Shown: in pieces, positions 45,056-57,335 of the stretch
Position numbering within the stretch: the first letter of the stretch is position 1
Layout: the number at the start of each line of letters is the position of its first letter
Assembly: GCA_039707465.1 (NCBI GenBank)
Contig: CM077658.1
Coordinates: 16,759,574-16,823,573, forward strand
Length of the DNA: 64,000 bases
Reading direction: 5' to 3'
DNA from: Rhabdophis nuchalis
Lineage: Eukaryota > Chordata > Lepidosauria > Squamata > Natricidae
The notes under the pieces: generated by a model
Told to the model about the DNA's origin: nothing
The model's input: only the letters and a program-made list of their open reading frames with translations
Databases searched by the model: none
Made by a program: the position numbers and the translations under genes

Positions 45056-46120
45056 GATATTCCAGAGGAAGCAAAGTGGAAGCTGATTTTTTTTTCAGCC
45101 AATGAACTTCATCTGACCTGCACAATCTTAATAATGCAATTGGAAAAATTGATGCCTGCACTTGATTTATGCCTCTTAGCTTGACCCCCCAAGCATGAAT
45201 TTAACTATTTGTAGAGTATCTGGATTGCTGTGGTGATCATAGCACGTATTACTCAATATTCTTTTGAGAGATTAAACTCTTACCTCCTACAGTAATCATT
45301 TCAAAAACCTACCTTATAGGATGGCTTTTTCCAGCTGTTTAGGTAGTCTTCATTATATGTTCTGCAGCTCAGTGCAGGATTTTTTTCTAGAGGCCCTACA
45401 AGTGATGCTAAAATATATATCTTTGAAGACTCACTATAAACCACAACCACTCTTCACAACCTATCAGGATTTCTTGATAAATGATCTTGGGGGATCATCT
45501 TTTCCTGTGTGTTTTGAGTCATTCTCCCAAATCATGTTGGTGACTGCACCGACAGGTAGCTGTTAATGATACAGCTCTCCCTACTTGTGGGAATTCACAT
45601 GCAGCAGGCGCACTAGCCGTGTGTTGTCAGGGCTGGATTTCAGGATCAAAGTCAAAGCATTTGCAAATCTTTGGAGTGTGGGCAAATGAGCCTCTGGATC
45701 TCCCAAATGAAGGTCTAGGAAATGTCAGGTAATTAGGCAGCATCAAACAATGCATTTCATAGCCCTTGCTACAGTTCCTCCTCCATCTTCCACTTTAGAA
45801 ACTTTTTTAAAAAGTTAGGGGGGGGGGTTGATCAGCTGGACATACATTACAAATAAGTAGCATGCTTTGATTTTAAAAAAAAAAAACCATTATCCACAAG
45901 TAATAAAAAGGCCGTTGCCAAGAAAGCAACCCTGGGAAAACCCTTAAAGCCGATGTCTAAAATTACCTAACATTAGTACGGCTTGGAGAGAATTTCTGCT
46001 TCAGCAGTGTAATGCTTTGTTTTTCTACATGAGCACCATTGAATATGTTTCATGGGGCTTATTGCCAAGTAAGAAGGAAGGGAGTATGAAAGCCTGAATG
46101 TTTAAAGGCTAAGCTTTAGT
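45056..46120. other. Single-copy intergenic sequence
   Basis: No exon or repeat recognised apart from G- and A-runs at 45819-45829 and 45876-45888. Confidence 0.5.
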
Positions 46121-46121
46121 A

Positions 46122-46157
46122 TTTTTATCTATCTATGTATCTATCTATGTATCTATG

Positions 46158-46241
<84 letters not shown>

Positions 46242-46505
46242 ATCTATATCTATCATCCATCCATCTATTCATTACCTCTCATTTAATCTCTCTATCTGTT
46301 TGTCATCTATCTCTCTATCATTTCTCTCTCTCTCATCTATATTTATCATCCATCCATCTAGTCATCCATCCATCCATCAATCCACCCACCCATCCACCTA
46401 CCTACCTACCTATCATCTATCCTATCCTATCCTATCCTATCCTATCCTATCCTATCCTATCCTATCCTATCCTATCCTATCCTATCCTATCCTATCCTAT
46501 CATCT
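46122..46505. repeat. (TATC)n [GATA] plus (CATC)n plus (CTATC)n compound array
   Basis: TATC with TATG variants at 46122-46240, mixed CATC, CACC and TACC units, then a pure TATCC pentamer block at about 46420-46500. Confidence 0.97.
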
Positions 46506-47340
46506 ATCTGAAATATTTTTCCCAAATTGCTCAGAGTAATGCACAGTGTCTCTCTCCCAACAGAATTTGTATCCATCGTGTATTCCAGAGCAATCCACGT
46601 GAATCTATGCCTTTTCTCCCAGTATGAAAGTAAAACATGAAAGAATTCAACCTGCCTTTTAGTATTTCTTTTGAATTTCCTGAGCTTCTAACTAGCTTGA
46701 ATCTGGACATGCCCTTCCTAAGATGGTCACATTTTCAGGATTCGTAATTGACCAAAGCTGGTAGAGCTTCAATCCTGTCATAGGTTCTCTGTGTGCAGGA
46801 GAAATTCAGTGATGTAGATCTTCCTCCAACATTCTTGGAAACATACTGTTGATTTTTGTTGTCTCTTGTTTACAGCATCCCTCCCTAAAGGTATTCTTTA
46901 TCTTCTTTATTGGTTGCCATCCAACCAAAGCCAAAACCAAACCAAACCCTGGAAAAGTAATTAAATGTAATATCTCTCCCCCACTGTGATTGAACTGCAT
47001 TTCACACAAGTCTTCTCCATTTTCTCCAGGTGCACATTTCTTACTGGATTTTTATTTGATTTATATTTGAGTTTCAGGGGGGAAAAAATGAAAATATAGA
47101 AATGTAAATTTACCTTGCGTGTCCTTTGCTCTCAATGGGCTTTTCTATGCTTACCTGTCGCAGAAAGGCATTGCCTCCTTACAAAAGGCAACATTCCAAG
47201 CAAAGAGAGACTATCTGAAGATGGCACTGGTACCACAACACATTTCATCTTGTACATTTGACTATAGCAATGACATTTTGTACCTTCTAGGTCTCAATGA
47301 AAAGAAGACAGGATAAGTTCCAAGTCTTCAGATTCACATA
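46506..47340. other. Single-copy intergenic sequence
   Basis: Nothing recognised. Confidence 0.5.
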
Positions 47341-47342
47341 GT

Positions 47343-47407
47343 TCCCTCCCTCCCTCCCTCCCTCCCTCCCTCCCTCCCTCCCTCCCTCCCTCCCTCCCTC
47401 CCTCCCT
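47343..47407. repeat. (CCCT)n microsatellite
   Basis: About sixteen CCCT units. Confidence 0.97.
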
Positions 47408-47707
47408 TCTATCCTCAATTCTTTATTGCTCCTTTTCATTCTACTGGACTGATTGGACTGATGCTATTGCTGTACATGAAAATAACACATACTAACAGCT
47501 TCTACCACTTAAGGGTATGACCAGGGGAGAAGAGGAGCTGGAGAAGAGAACAACTAAGTGTGAAGTAGGTTGTTTCTGGGTTTCAGTGTCTGGAGGACAT
47601 TCAGCTGCTCTACCTAAAGAATCTTCAGCATTCCCAACTCTTTTTAAGTAGCTCTTCTATGCTTTTAAATGCAGTCTGGCAAATAGACATTCAGTAGGTT
47701 AAGCCAA
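47408..47707. other. Single-copy intergenic sequence
   Basis: Nothing recognised. Confidence 0.5.
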
Positions 47708-48055
47708 GGGATGCAGTGGCTCAGTGGCTAAGACACTGAGCTTGTTAATCAGAAAGGTTGGCAGTTTGGTGGTTCGAATCCCTAGCACCTTGTAACAGAG
47801 TGAGCTCCCGTTACTTGTCCCAGGTTCTGCCAACCTAGCAGTTCGAAAACATGTAAAAATACAAGTAGAAAAATAGGGAAAAATAGGGAAGGTAACAGCG
47901 TTCCTTGCACCTTCAGCATTGAGTCATGCCAGCCACATGACCACGGAGATGCCTTTGGACAGCACTGGCTCTTTGGCTTTGAAACGGAGATGAACATTGC
48001 CCCCTAGAGTCAGGAACGACTAGCACATATGTGCAAGGGGAACATTTACTTTCAG
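47708..48055 (+). mobile_element. Sauria-type SINE A, full length
   Basis: TGGCTCAGTGGCTAAGACAC, GGTTCGAATCCC, ACAAGTAGAAAAATAGGGAA (with a short local duplication of AAAAATAGGGA), and 3' end GGGGAACATTTACTTT. Confidence 0.92.
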
Positions 48056-49125
48056 ATTAATGCTAAGAAAAGGAGATGCTAAATAGCCATCCTTATTTTT
48101 GCCTGTCTGAGCATCTGAAGTTTGATGGTAGGTAGCCATTTTGCGTCCATCATTAATCCTGGACCTTTTCTCATTGTCAGAGCTTCACCCAAGGCAGGGA
48201 AATAAATCTTAGGAAGTTTCAGCAGGTGAGTCAAGGGCAAGGCTTAGACAGAAACATTGCTTTTATTGCAGATACCATAGAACCTGAAATAATAAGGATT
48301 GGCTATCACAGGTTCTAGGAATTGGACCAGAATTGAGTCATATATCACTTCCCAGTGTTACCTGTTGACACCTTTCTTGTTTTTCATTCTTGGTCTATGT
48401 GATAATGGTCTGTTTCGTCTTCAAGTTCCTCATTTTCGTCCTTGCCAGTTTTTGCCCTCAAACTCACTTGTGTTCCATAAAGCACATTGGAGGAAGGTTG
48501 AATGGTGAATTGGGGAATTGATGTACCTTCTTCCTTCTCTGTGGGGCCTTCAAAAGACATCACGAGCAAAATGATTTTGCGAATTGATTTTGAGCCTTAA
48601 AGGATATACAGTCGTGACTTACCATTGGACAGAATGAGGTAATTACTTCGAACAACAAATTGTGGAAAGGGGCAACAGAACTCTTTTCAATTTTTCATGT
48701 GTGTATGTGTTTGTGTGTGTGTGTTTAAAAGCAAGTTCATTGAGCCTACTCTTATGGTTTTGAGTCTAAAAACCATAGGAGCTTGTAGGTGCTTATGGGA
48801 TCTAGATGATGGTGTCAAGCTTCTTTTGATAGATAGTCCAACTGGATATTTCCCAGCCAATAACTGAAGCCAGTATAATGAAAAATCCATTTATAATGGA
48901 CCTGAGAATAAACTGGCTGGGGACTCTTGGTTGCCACTTGTCCCTTGTTATGGTAACAGACTAGTCTTCCATTTTTGTTTCTGGCCTTCTGAGAATCAGC
49001 TTCCATGCATGAGTTGGCCAGCCCCACAATACTGAAAGATCATTTTGAAGATGAAGATCCATAGGATAGCAGATCAGAGCCTTTGAACATGTCCATCTTG
49101 AGTTTATCCTTGGGTAGAAGATCAA
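48056..49125. other. Single-copy intergenic sequence
   Basis: Short (TG)n at 48700-48724. No exon recognised. Confidence 0.5.
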
Positions 49126-49126
49126 G

Positions 49127-49246
49127 CTTCTTCTTCTTCTTCTTCTTCTTCTTCTTCTTCTTCTTCTTCTTCTTCTTCTTCTTCTTCTTCTTCTTCTTCT
49201 TCTTCTTCTTCTTCTTCTTCTTCTTCTTCTTCTCCTCCTCCTCCTC
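49127..49246. repeat. (CTT)n [GAA] trinucleotide array
   Basis: About 35 pure CTT units followed by CTC units. Encodes only poly-Phe or poly-Lys artefacts. Confidence 0.97.
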
Positions 49247-49604
49247 CACCATGGTGAGACATATCATATCGCTTTTCAAATTATGCTGAATTCTGTCTAA
49301 ATTTTCACATACAACCTTGCACTCAGCCACATATGCTCATTTATGCAAAGCTGTGTCCTCTGTCCTTTCTTTTTTTGGTAATGTATAAATGGTCAACATA
49401 CTGAGCAGGGAGATGTCCAAATTTAATGAAGTGATAGGCTGGCAAAAATAGTCAATGTTCTTATCTGGAGCCATCCGAATGGCTCATCTTGTTTCTCTCC
49501 CCCACCCCCAATTACAGTATATTAAGCTTTCTCTCTTTACCACCATCGTTCTCAATAAATACAGCTTTATTTATAGATTAAAAAAATATGTGTAACCCAT
49601 TGGT

Positions 49605-49696
49605 AAGAGAGAGGGTGGGAAGAGGGAGAGAGAGAGATAAAGGGAGAGGGAGAGAAAGATAAAGAGAGGGAAGGAGAGTGAAATATCTCTATCTAT

Positions 49697-49770
<74 letters not shown>

Positions 49771-50005
49771 AGAAGAGGGTTATAAAGAGGGGGAGAGAGA
49801 TAAATATGGAGAGAGATAAAGAGAGGGGACAGAGATATCAAGAGAGGGAGAGATAAAAAGAGAGGGAGGGGTGTGTGTGTATAAAAGAGAGATGGAGAGA
49901 GATAAAGAGGGAGGGAGGGAGAGGGGGAGAAGGAGAGAGGGAGAGAGATAAAGAGGGGGAGAGAGTGATTAAAGGAGGGAGGGAGATGGGAAAGAGAGAG
50001 AGAGG

Positions 50006-50036
<31 letters not shown>

Positions 50037-50065
50037 GGAGAGAGGGAGAGAGATAGAGAGAGACA
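49605..50065. repeat. (GAGA)-rich tract with an embedded (TATC)n array
   Basis: GAGA, GATAAA and GGGA units on both sides of a (TATC)19 block at about 49690-49770. Confidence 0.95.
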
Positions 50066-50548
50066 TGCAACACTTTCAGGGATGAACCGAGCTAAGCTTC
50101 TTGTATCTCTAAATTGCAGAGGAATTTTCGAGGCGCACTGTGGTTCAAGCCACATAAAAGGTCAGCACACACATATGGAAGGTGTAAGCTGGAGGTGAGA
50201 AAAGACTTAAGCTTTTATCTTGTTTCTGAATGCACCAGGATTAAGGCTTGGAACAGCCGAGAGCTTTGTTGGTTATATCCAACGAAAATGTATTGTTAAA
50301 TCATAAAGTACTGATGAGGCTTTAGACCATTTCTCTACCCTTGACTTATTGTAGAAAAAGGGAAAATTGTGGTAATAGGATTGAGGTAGAGAAAGGAAGA
50401 GACACCTAGACCCTAACAGGTCCCTACCTTTATCAAATGAATAGATCAAAAGAAGAATGCCTATGAAATGATTGCATTCAATGACTCTATATATTCAAAA
50501 TTATGTATCCCCAGTCAAGAAGTTCACTTCTTCATCCACCTTTTTCCC
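50066..50548. other. Single-copy intergenic sequence
   Basis: Nothing recognised. Confidence 0.5.
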
Positions 50549-51410
50549 CACATAAGCATAAGGTGGTTGTGTACAAAAAACAACAACACCTGAAACATTA
50601 AAAATACAAAATAAAGTTTCACGAAAAGCTGGAAAATATTTTTTTTAAATCTTTAAAATATGTTTCAAAGTCTACAAATAAGTTTGTTCAGTTTGGTCTA
50701 GTGGTTAGGGCATCAGACTAGAAATTCAAAGACTGTGAGTTCCAGTCCTGCCTTCGGCATAAAAACTAGCTGGATGACTTTGGGCCAATCACCAGGAGGC
50801 AGGAGTTCTAGTCCTGCCTTAGGTGTGAAAGCTGATTGGGTGACTTTGAGCCAATCACCAGGAGACAGGAGTTCTAGTCCCAGCTTAGCCACGAAAGCCA
50901 GGTGGGTGACTTTGGGCCAGTCGCCCCCTCTCAGCCCAACCCATCTCGCAGGATTGTTGTTGTGAGGAAATTAGAAGGAGGAAAGTGTGTTCACGGCCCT
51001 GAGTTATTTGTAAAAATAATAAAGATGACACACAAGTAACTAATTAACTAACTAAGGAACTAAATCTATTATGATACAAAACACTCAATAATGACAGTGT
51101 TGGTGCTCATTAAAATTGATTTAAAAATCAGTCAAAAAGAAGTTCAATCAATCAATCTTTATAACGCATAAGGTGGGCAAGGTACAAAAAATAAATTAAA
51201 AAAAAGACACAAAATACAATTACACAGAAAGCTAGAAAGTGCAAAACGAAATTCAAAAAATACTTAAAAAAAAGTCTAAAAAGCAAAATAAAAGCAATAA
51301 ATGGGCACAAAACCCGTAATGAACTAAATCTATCATAATACAAAATACTCTATAATGAGAACCTAGCTGCTCATTAAAACTGATTTAAAAATCAGTCAAA
51401 AAGAGGCTCA
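50549..51410. repeat. About 250-bp tandem duplication; left copy split by a SINE
   Basis: The left copy (50549-50693 plus 51040-51140) and right copy (51165-51410) share GCATAAGGTGG, TACAAAAAA, AAGTCTA, GAACTAAATCTAT, ATACAAAA, and TGATTTAAAAATCAGTCAAA. The type D SINE sits only in the left copy. Confidence 0.75.
50695..51030 (+). mobile_element. SINE type D with a triplicated head
   Basis: The head TTTGGTCTAGTGGTTAGGGC is followed by three tandem units of about 66 bp, each with GAGTTC(C/T)AGTCC and GTGACTTTG-like phrases. The 3' part is CCAACCCATCTCGCAGGATT, TTGTTGTGAGG and a TTATTTGTAAAAATAATAAA tail. Confidence 0.85.
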
Positions 51411-51820
51411 GTGTAGCTCAATTTTCTGTACTTGATTGGCTGTGCATTTAAATTTAAATATACTTATTTTTCAGCTCACCTTGTCTCAAGGGATTCAAAA
51501 TTACAGTCACAGAATCTTCTAGAGTGTTCCAGATAGTTCTCCATTTAGGCATGACCAGATCCTGAATGATGTCAGAAGAACCGGCCTTGTAGGAAATCAG
51601 CTTTTTAATCTGTCCAGCCTGACCTGATTAACGTATATTCCCTTTATTGAGAAATATTTAGGTTTGTTCTAGAACCTCCCAGACAATGAATTATCTATTT
51701 GGGCAATCACTACTAGATATTTGACTACTAAATAAAATTGGCAAAACAATTTATACCAACTTTCGCCAAGCATAATAAAAATGCTCCCTTTTTGATGATC
51801 TGTAATCTTTTAATTTTTAA
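51411..51820. other. Single-copy intergenic sequence
   Basis: Nothing recognised. Confidence 0.5.
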
Positions 51821-51821
51821 G

Positions 51822-51985
51822 GAACGCTAAGTGGCTAAGATTATTATTATTTATTATTATTATTTACACTTATATACCGATGCTATATAAGATGCTGAGC
51901 ATGTTGATCAGAAAGGTCGGCAGTTTGGTGGTTCGAATCCCTAGTGCTGCATATCGAATTCCTAGTGTCTTGCAATGAGTTGGCC
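51822..51985 (+). mobile_element. Sauria-type SINE A head fragment with a small insertion
   Basis: AAGTGGCTAAGA is broken by an ATT-rich piece ending TATATACCGATGCTATA. It then resumes TAAGATGCTGAGCATGTTGA, TCAGAAAGGTCGG and GGTTCGAATCCC. TAAGA repeats on both sides of the insert. Confidence 0.7.
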
Positions 51986-53049
<1,064 letters not shown>

Positions 53050-53051
53050 TA

Positions 53052-53305
53052 CCGTGTTTCCCAGAAAATAAGACAGGGTCTTACTTTCTTTTGACCCTTG
53101 AAATAAGTGCTTGGCCTTATTTTCAGGGAGATCTTATTATTTTTGAGGTGCAGGTGGTGGTGAGCGTGGTCACCTCATGGCTGCTGCTGTGTTGCAATAT
53201 TTTCAGGGAGGGCTTGTTTTCAGAGGAGGGATTATTTTAGCGCATGAGCTCAAAAGCCCGATTGGTCTTATTATCCGGGGAGGTCTTATTTTTGTGGAAA
53301 CAGAG
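53052..53305. mobile_element. 254-bp TA-flanked inverted-repeat element
   Basis: Ends CCGTGTTTCCCAGAAAATAA and TTTTTGTGGAAACAGAG are imperfect inverted repeats beside TA dinucleotides (53050-53051 and 53306-53307). The interior repeats the TCTTATTTT motif. No coding capacity. Confidence 0.75.
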
Positions 53306-53494
53306 TAATACCATTGTGAAGATTGGCTTTCATCCAAGGATTGTATAGACCTTTAAAAAACAAACTTGGTTCCACTGGTGGTTGTTTTTTAATTTATTTT
53401 TACTCTACTTTAGCACAGCTCCTTGGTGGGGTTTTACATTTTTAAAATAAATAATGTCCTACTTGGTTGAATCTCCATCCACATCCATCTAGAA
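53306..53494. other. Single-copy spacer
   Basis: Nothing recognised. Confidence 0.4.
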
Positions 53495-53632
53495 CAGGGC
53501 TGTCAAACATGCGGCCCGCAGGCCGGATGCGTCAGGCGCTGGCCACACCCACATCCGGTTTAGCGAAGGGGGAAAATGTTGCGATATGTTGTCACGTGAC
53601 GCTGCTGTGACAACGTGAGTTTGACACCCCTG
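53495..53632. mobile_element. hAT-type element (138 bp)
   Basis: Ends CAGGGCTGTCAAACATG and GAGTTTGACACCCCTG are inverted repeats. The 8-bp flanks do not match, so one side may have rearranged. Confidence 0.75.
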
Positions 53633-53640
53633 TATCCTTC

Positions 53641-53699
53641 CCCTGCCACGCCCACAAATCCACCGAACCGGTAGTAAAAAAAATTGAATCCCACCACTG
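53641..53699. mobile_element. hAT-type fragment, right end of the CAGTGGTGGG family
   Basis: GCCACGCCCACAAATCCACC and TTGAATCCCACCACTG match the right end of the 12074 family. Confidence 0.7.
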
Positions 53700-54700
53700 A
53701 CATGAATATAATCTTCAGCAGTCTGTTCTCCCATCCGTATCTTCTTGCCTGTTTCGTTTTCCTCATATGTTTTATTCCGAGAAAAGTCTAGAGCTTAAAG
53801 CCTCCTAACCTACTGTTCTGAAGCTGCTTCGTACGTTGTTTTTCAAAAATGATTCAATACATAGCCAAATAAAGATTTCGATTTATTTTTTTCTCCCCCC
53901 CAAAAAAACCGCTGTTGCATTCGGATGGCAATTGAAAATAGCTTGCTACTTTCTTGGAGAATCAACAATTTAAAAGAGGGCTAAACAAAGCAATCACAGC
54001 TGACCACTTACAAATAATAACAGACTGGCTGTTTATCTTTCAATGTGCTACCTCTGAATGAAACTGTGTGCGCATATCTTGGAGATTCTCATTATCTTTC
54101 ATATGAGCTTTTGTGGTTTGAAATCAGCCTAGAGGTGTTTCCTTCCTATAGAGGTGACAGCTTGCAGTTGCTGACAAATAATGTGACACAGTGAGCAAAA
54201 TTACCTGCTACAATCTTCTGAGTGAGAAAATAATGCCTGCCTCAGCAGGAACACAATATGTATTTGGAAACGGGATGCATGTATTAAGACAATAGCTTTA
54301 TCTCTTGTTGGATTATTCATTGTTTGGATTCGGAATGTTATTTATCAAGCTACAGTAGAGGTAAGGATAAGAGCAATTTCTCCAGTCTCTCAATGAACCT
54401 TTCTGGAAACTCTGTTTACTGACTGTAGAAGATGAGCTGGCTGAGCCCGAAGGAGGGGTCAAATGCGTCATGAGTCATAAGTCCCTGTGTGCCTGTAAGA
54501 GATCTTAAGTCCAGCCTATCTTGACTGCCTTCTTAATTGCCACTCATTTCCACTGACTGTTGATAGTTCAGATTCTTCTAGAGATCTTAAGCTTGCAATG
54601 TATCTTTAGACTCATTTGAACTGCCCGGATTTCCTGATATCCCTGGTGCTTGATATCCCTGCTACCTGGCTGAATGTCAGTTATTCATTTATTTACTGAA
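53700..54700. other. Single-copy sequence; candidate conserved block near 53920-54130
   Basis: No repeat signature; see findings. Confidence 0.4.
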
Positions 54701-54702
54701 TT

Positions 54703-54797
54703 TAATGATAACTAGTCCTCGTTTTACGTTGTTGTAAGCCGCCCAGAGTTTTTGGATACAGGATGGGGGGCAAATAAATTCCATCAATCAATCACTC
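54703..54797 (+). mobile_element. LINE 3' end fragment
   Basis: GTAAGCCGCCCAGAGTTTTT and GGGCAAATAAATTCCATCAA, the typical end of an L2-group LINE. Family not certain. Confidence 0.6.
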
Positions 54798-54831
54798 TCC
54801 ACTTGCTCAACTCTAATTGCCATGAGGTATG

Positions 54832-55140
54832 TGGCACGGTGGCTCAGTGGCTAATACATGGAGCTTGTCGATCAGACAGGTCAGCAGTTCGGCGGTTCGA
54901 ATCCCTAGCACCGCGTAATGGAGTGAGCTCCCATTATTTGTCCCAGCTTCTGTTCAAAAGCATGTAAAAATGCAAGTAGAAAAATAGGAACCATCTTTAG
55001 TAGGAAGGTAACAGTGTTCCATGTCCCTTTGGCATTAGTCATGCTGGCCACATTGCCACAGAGATGTCTTCGGGCAACACTGGCTTTGGAACAGAGATGA
55101 GCACCGTCCCCCTAGAGTTGGGAATGAGTAGCACATATGA
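54832..55140 (+). mobile_element. Sauria-type SINE A, internally deleted
   Basis: GGTGGCTCAGTGGCTAATAC, GCGGTTCGAATCCC, CAAGTAGAAAAATAGGAACC, then GAATGAGTAGCACATATGA. About 17 bp are missing after CCAGCTTCTG. A SINE B-like end (AGTGCTATTGCTATT) follows to 55167. Confidence 0.9.
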
Positions 55141-55167
55141 AGCGGTATATTAGTGCTATTGCTATTT

Positions 55168-56050
55168 CACATATTCTCCTGCCATGTGAAAGATCAATGG
55201 AAATAAAGGAAAATCTCGCTGTCCATATGTATGCAGGAACTGACCCCGAGCTGACCCAACCCCAGTTTTCTTTTTAAATAATTAAAGCAGTACTCCAAGC
55301 CGAACACTAAACAAGGGAAAGAAACCTTGTCTCTCATCATGCCCTTCTGCTTCGTTGCAAATCTTGAAGTTGGTCAAGCTCAGAGTTGCTTTGATGGTCT
55401 ATCACATTAGCGATGCAGATGGATTCTTTTTAATCTTTGCAATGTTAACCTCATGCTAAAATGTCCATTGGAGAGATGTCACTGTTCTTCTTTCATTTCC
55501 ATTCCCTTCTCTTTCCCTCCTCCAGTGTCTTTAACTCCTTTATTAATTTGGCCACATTAATCTAATTTTGAAGATGCCGATATTTTTAAAGGCTCGAAAA
55601 CCATCAGCGTTAGAGAGCAGGGTCTGCTTATCGTGTTTGGTGGCTGAGTGCAAAGCAATTTACTAAAGTGTTAAGCTAGAGGTTGAAAAAAATTCCTTTG
55701 TGTTTAAATTGAATGAAATTATGCTGGTGATGTTCCGGTATATATTCCTGGGATTACTCAGGAGTGTTAAAATATACAAGAGGGTCCTAATTAAAATAAT
55801 AAAATACAGGAGGGTAAGAATGGAAAAGCCTATGTGTGTATGTTCATAAATCTTTCCTTTGGTGTATGTTGGGATAAATAATCCTGCAAAACAACAACAA
55901 CAGATGACCAATGAACGCCAACTCAGAAGATGTCAGGTGCAAAGAATCAGGACCACAAATTACAGTAGGTGCCGGTTAAGAAGATTTATTGCTCAAGCCC
56001 ATAAATAAGAGTATAGATAATTAAAATTAAAAGAAGAGCATAGGCATTAA
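55168..56050. other. Single-copy intergenic sequence
   Basis: No exon or repeat recognised. Confidence 0.5.
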
Positions 56051-56054
56051 AATC

Positions 56055-56290
56055 ATCATCATTTAACGACCCCATAATGCCTTGCGGGGTGGAGTCTGGG
56101 CAACTGAATGGAGCAAGCAGAGGATTTACTGGACGGGATGCCTTTTTTTTATCACCAATGCAAAGTTTTGTTCAGCAGATCTATTCTCATTGTGCCCAGA
56201 GAGAAAAATATCTGCCTCTACCTAGGATTGAACTCACAGTCTCCTGATTGTGAGGCGAGAGCTCCACCTCTAGGCCACCGCACCACTCTA
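56055..56290 (-). mobile_element. SINE type C, reverse orientation
   Basis: CATCATCATTTAACGACCCC is the reversed tail, AATATCTGCCTCTACCTAGG the body, and GATTGAACTCACAG the reversed B box. The head ends GCTCCACCTCTAGGCCACCG. Confidence 0.8.
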
Positions 56291-56573
56291 ATGGTCAGCA
56301 TTAAAATAGTTAAGGGAATTTAAGTGAGGCTGGATTTGGATCATTTGTGACAATGTAATGATTCCGAACGGATTCCTCTCTTGACACCACTTCCAGCCTC
56401 TGTCTCTTCTCCTATAGAAGGTTTCTTATTGATGGAACCATCTTGCTCCAAATGTTTTGGTCTCAAAAGATCAGACAGGGAGTATGCTCCAGGTCTTATA
56501 GACTGAACTGTACCAACTGGTGGGAACCTTGACATGTGCCCCTCTGTCACTTTTCCCACCTGCAATAACAGCC

Positions 56574-56824
56574 CAGAGATAGGTTCCTACTGGTTTGGCC
56601 CAGTTTGGCCAAACCGGTAGTGGCATGCTGGCCTGAGTCACAGAACCAGCAGCGACCCAGGCTGGCCATGCCTCTGAGCCAGTTGCCCAGTCACTGCAGT
56701 TGCCGACACCATCTTGTTTTTGAGTTCTGCACATGCACAAAACAATTTCTATTGAACTGCACATGGTTGCGCGAAGCGCACCCACTAGCAAACTGGCGGT
56801 AACACTGGCTAGAAACCACCCCTG
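56574..56824. mobile_element. hAT-type element (251 bp) with near-perfect 8-bp flanks
   Basis: Ends CAGAGATAGGTTCCTACTGG and GCTAGAAACCACCCCTG are imperfect inverted repeats. Flanks TAACAGCC and TAACACCC match at 7 of 8 positions. No ORF of interest. Confidence 0.75.
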
Positions 56825-56880
56825 TAACACCCCCTCGAAGTTCCTCGGGTCCCAGTGTTGCAATTGGTAGACGTTACAAT

Positions 56881-57335
<455 letters not shown>

